DNA of 36,478 nucleotides. Source: Candidatus Kaiserbacteria bacterium (GTDB lineage Bacteria; Patescibacteriota; Minisyncoccia; Phycocordibacterales; UBA2100). Shown one piece after another: positions 34,946 through 36,478 of this stretch. The stretch spans positions 1 through 36,478 of the forward strand of contig JAHFMV010000012.1 in the NCBI GenBank assembly GCA_023267655.1, in the 5' to 3' direction. The stretch's first letter is position 1; each line of letters opens with the position of its first letter. The notes beneath the pieces are model-generated. The model was not told the DNA's origin. It saw only the letters and a program-made list of their open reading frames with translations, and ran no database searches. A program made the position numbers and the translations under genes.

Positions 34946-35791
34946 TCAAACATTTGTACCATGCGAGTGCGACAACTTCCACTCCCCCTCGAGATATTCG
35001 GCAAGTGCTTCTCGCCACGGACGCATCCCACTCGAGGAGATCATCGATTCATTCTTCAAACGCTCGGCCGCAAGTTCGAAATAATCGCCCTGCACAGGAA
35101 AAACGTTCGCCCGAGATTTGCTCTTCTCAACAACGTACTTTGCGACATCGAAGCGCGTCGCCACGCCGTCGTTCACAAGATGAAAAATGCCGTGCTTTCC
35201 GCTTTGCATAAGCGCGACGAGTCCTGCAACAAAATCCTTCGCGTAAGTCGGCGAGCCGCGCACGTCATCAAGTCCGGGAATTTCCGCGTCTGACAATTTC
35301 TTCATAATCGCGCCGATAAATTTACGATCATGCTCCGGTCCGCCGCCAAAAATCCAGCAGGTACGTACGATAAGGAAATTGGTGAGCATGCTCTGTACAA
35401 TGAGTTCTCCCATGTATTTTGAATGTGCGTATGCATTCTGTGGATTCGGTATATCCGTCTCGATGTACGAAGCATCTTTCGCGCCATCAAATATGCCGGA
35501 GGTGGACACATAGATGAACGTTGCACCGACAGCGCGTGCGGCGAGAGCGACGTTGTAGGTGCCGACGGCATTCATCATTACGGCATACTGCGGATCCTTC
35601 TCGCAGCGATCCATGTCGGTCGCGGCGGCGAGATGAATGATCGCCTGCGGTTGTATTTCATTCACGCGACGCGCGAGCGCCTCGCGATCAAGAATATCAA
35701 GATCGTTGCGATCAGTGCGCACGCCAAAATCGATGTATCGTCCGATCATGCCATCGGCGCCGGTCACGAGAACTCTCGAAAGGTCGATCAT
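34946..35791 (-). CDS. dTDP-4-dehydrorhamnose reductase-like (RmlD/SDR) protein
   Basis: RVLVTGADGMIGRYID..IHLAAATDMDRCEKDP..YVSTSGIFDGAKDASYIETDIPNPQNAYAHSKYMGE. Confidence 0.85.
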   Translation of the reverse strand: MIDLSRVLVTGADGMIGRYIDFGVRTDRNDLDILDREALARRVNEIQPQAIIHLAAATDMDRCEKDPQYAVMMNAVGTYNVALAARAVGATFIYVSTSGIFDGAKDASYIETDIPNPQNAYAHSKYMGELIVQSMLTNFLIVRTCWIFGGGPEHDRKFIGAIMKKLSDAEIPGLDDVRGSPTYAKDFVAGLVALMQSGKHGIFHLVNDGVATRFDVAKYVVEKSKSRANVFPVQGDYFELAAERLKNESMISSSGMRPWREALAEYLEGEWKLSHSHGTNV

Positions 35792-36478
35792 GCAGCTTTG
35801 CGCGCGATCTCGTTGCTCACGCGCAAGAGCGAGTCGAATGTTCCTGCGTCATACCACGACCCGGTGACGATCGAAAACGAGAGCTTCCCTTTTTTGAGGT
35901 ACGCGTTGTTCACATCGGTAATTTCCAATTCACCGCGTTTGGAAGGCTTCAGGTTTTTGATGTACGAAAACACCTCGTTGTCGAAAATATAAAACCCGAC
36001 TTGTGCGAAATTCGATTTCGGCTGCTGTGGCTTTTCTTCGATCATCGTGATTTTCTTTCCGCTTTTGTCGAAAACTGGTACCCCAAAGCGCCTCGGATCT
36101 TCAACGTCTTTGAAAAAAACCTGCACGCCTTTTTTGAACGCCCTCACCTCTTTTTTGAAATCTTGGTCAAAAATATTGTCGCCGAGAATGACGGCAACCG
36201 AATCACCTTCCGCAAAATCTTCCGCGTATCGCAGTGCATCCGCGATGCCACCGTTGTTCGTATCCTGAAGCGCATACGAGAGCTTGAGGCCGAATTCCTT
36301 TCCCGAGCCGAGGAAGTTCATAAAGTGGCCTGCGTGCTCGCGGCCGCAAACGATCATGACTTCCGTGAGGCCCGATTTCTTCAACGTATCCATCGCGTAC
36401 AAAATCATCGGCTTGTTGTAGACCGGGAGGAGGTGCTTATTCGTGATACGCGTGAGCGGATACAGCCGTGTGCCGAGT
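35788..36478 (-). CDS. Glucose-1-phosphate thymidylyltransferase-like nucleotidyltransferase (partial, runs off the window)
   Basis: LGTRLYPLTRITNKHLLPVYNKPMILYAMDTL..VILGDNIF..RFGVPVFD..MIEEKPQQPKSNFAQVGFYIFD; 5' end beyond 36478. Confidence 0.9.
   Translation of the reverse strand, partial: LGTRLYPLTRITNKHLLPVYNKPMILYAMDTLKKSGLTEVMIVCGREHAGHFMNFLGSGKEFGLKLSYALQDTNNGGIADALRYAEDFAEGDSVAVILGDNIFDQDFKKEVRAFKKGVQVFFKDVEDPRRFGVPVFDKSGKKITMIEEKPQQPKSNFAQVGFYIFDNEVFSYIKNLKPSKRGELEITDVNNAYLKKGKLSFSIVTGSWYDAGTFDSLLRVSNEIARKAA

Overview
This window looks like chromosomal DNA from a Patescibacteria/CPR (Parcubacteria-like) genome; that assignment is inferred from gene content and architecture, not from a marker gene. 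It is dominated by large surface/secreted proteins. These are a 4145-aa (+) protein and a 1366-aa (-) protein that share an N-terminal helix-turn-helix-like (HTH) domain, a transmembrane (TM) helix and tail-fibre-like repeat modules. Nearby are a third HTH-HTH-TM protein (311 aa), a peptidoglycan-binding/glycosidase-like protein, and a tandem pair of Ig-like secreted paralogs. Housekeeping genes are gatB, secA, a cupredoxin-like gene and a surface-polysaccharide cluster (O-antigen ligase-like, C-methyltransferase, RmlD-like, RmlA-like). Mobile or selfish signals are two REP-associated Y1 transposase (RAYT)-like genes, one with an apparently destroyed HUH motif, and two related palindromic repeat families whose cores differ by a compensatory base-pair change. 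There is also a four-helix-bundle gene bordered by inverted A/T repeats, with a related repeat translated in frame inside secA. Many genes have a TATAAT/TATACT-like -10 box 6-9 nt before the start codon, suggesting leaderless transcription. The best candidates for an undescribed system are (1) the family of membrane-tethered HTH proteins carrying giant adhesin ectodomains, and (2) the RAYT/palindrome system. All calls were made by eye, with no database search.
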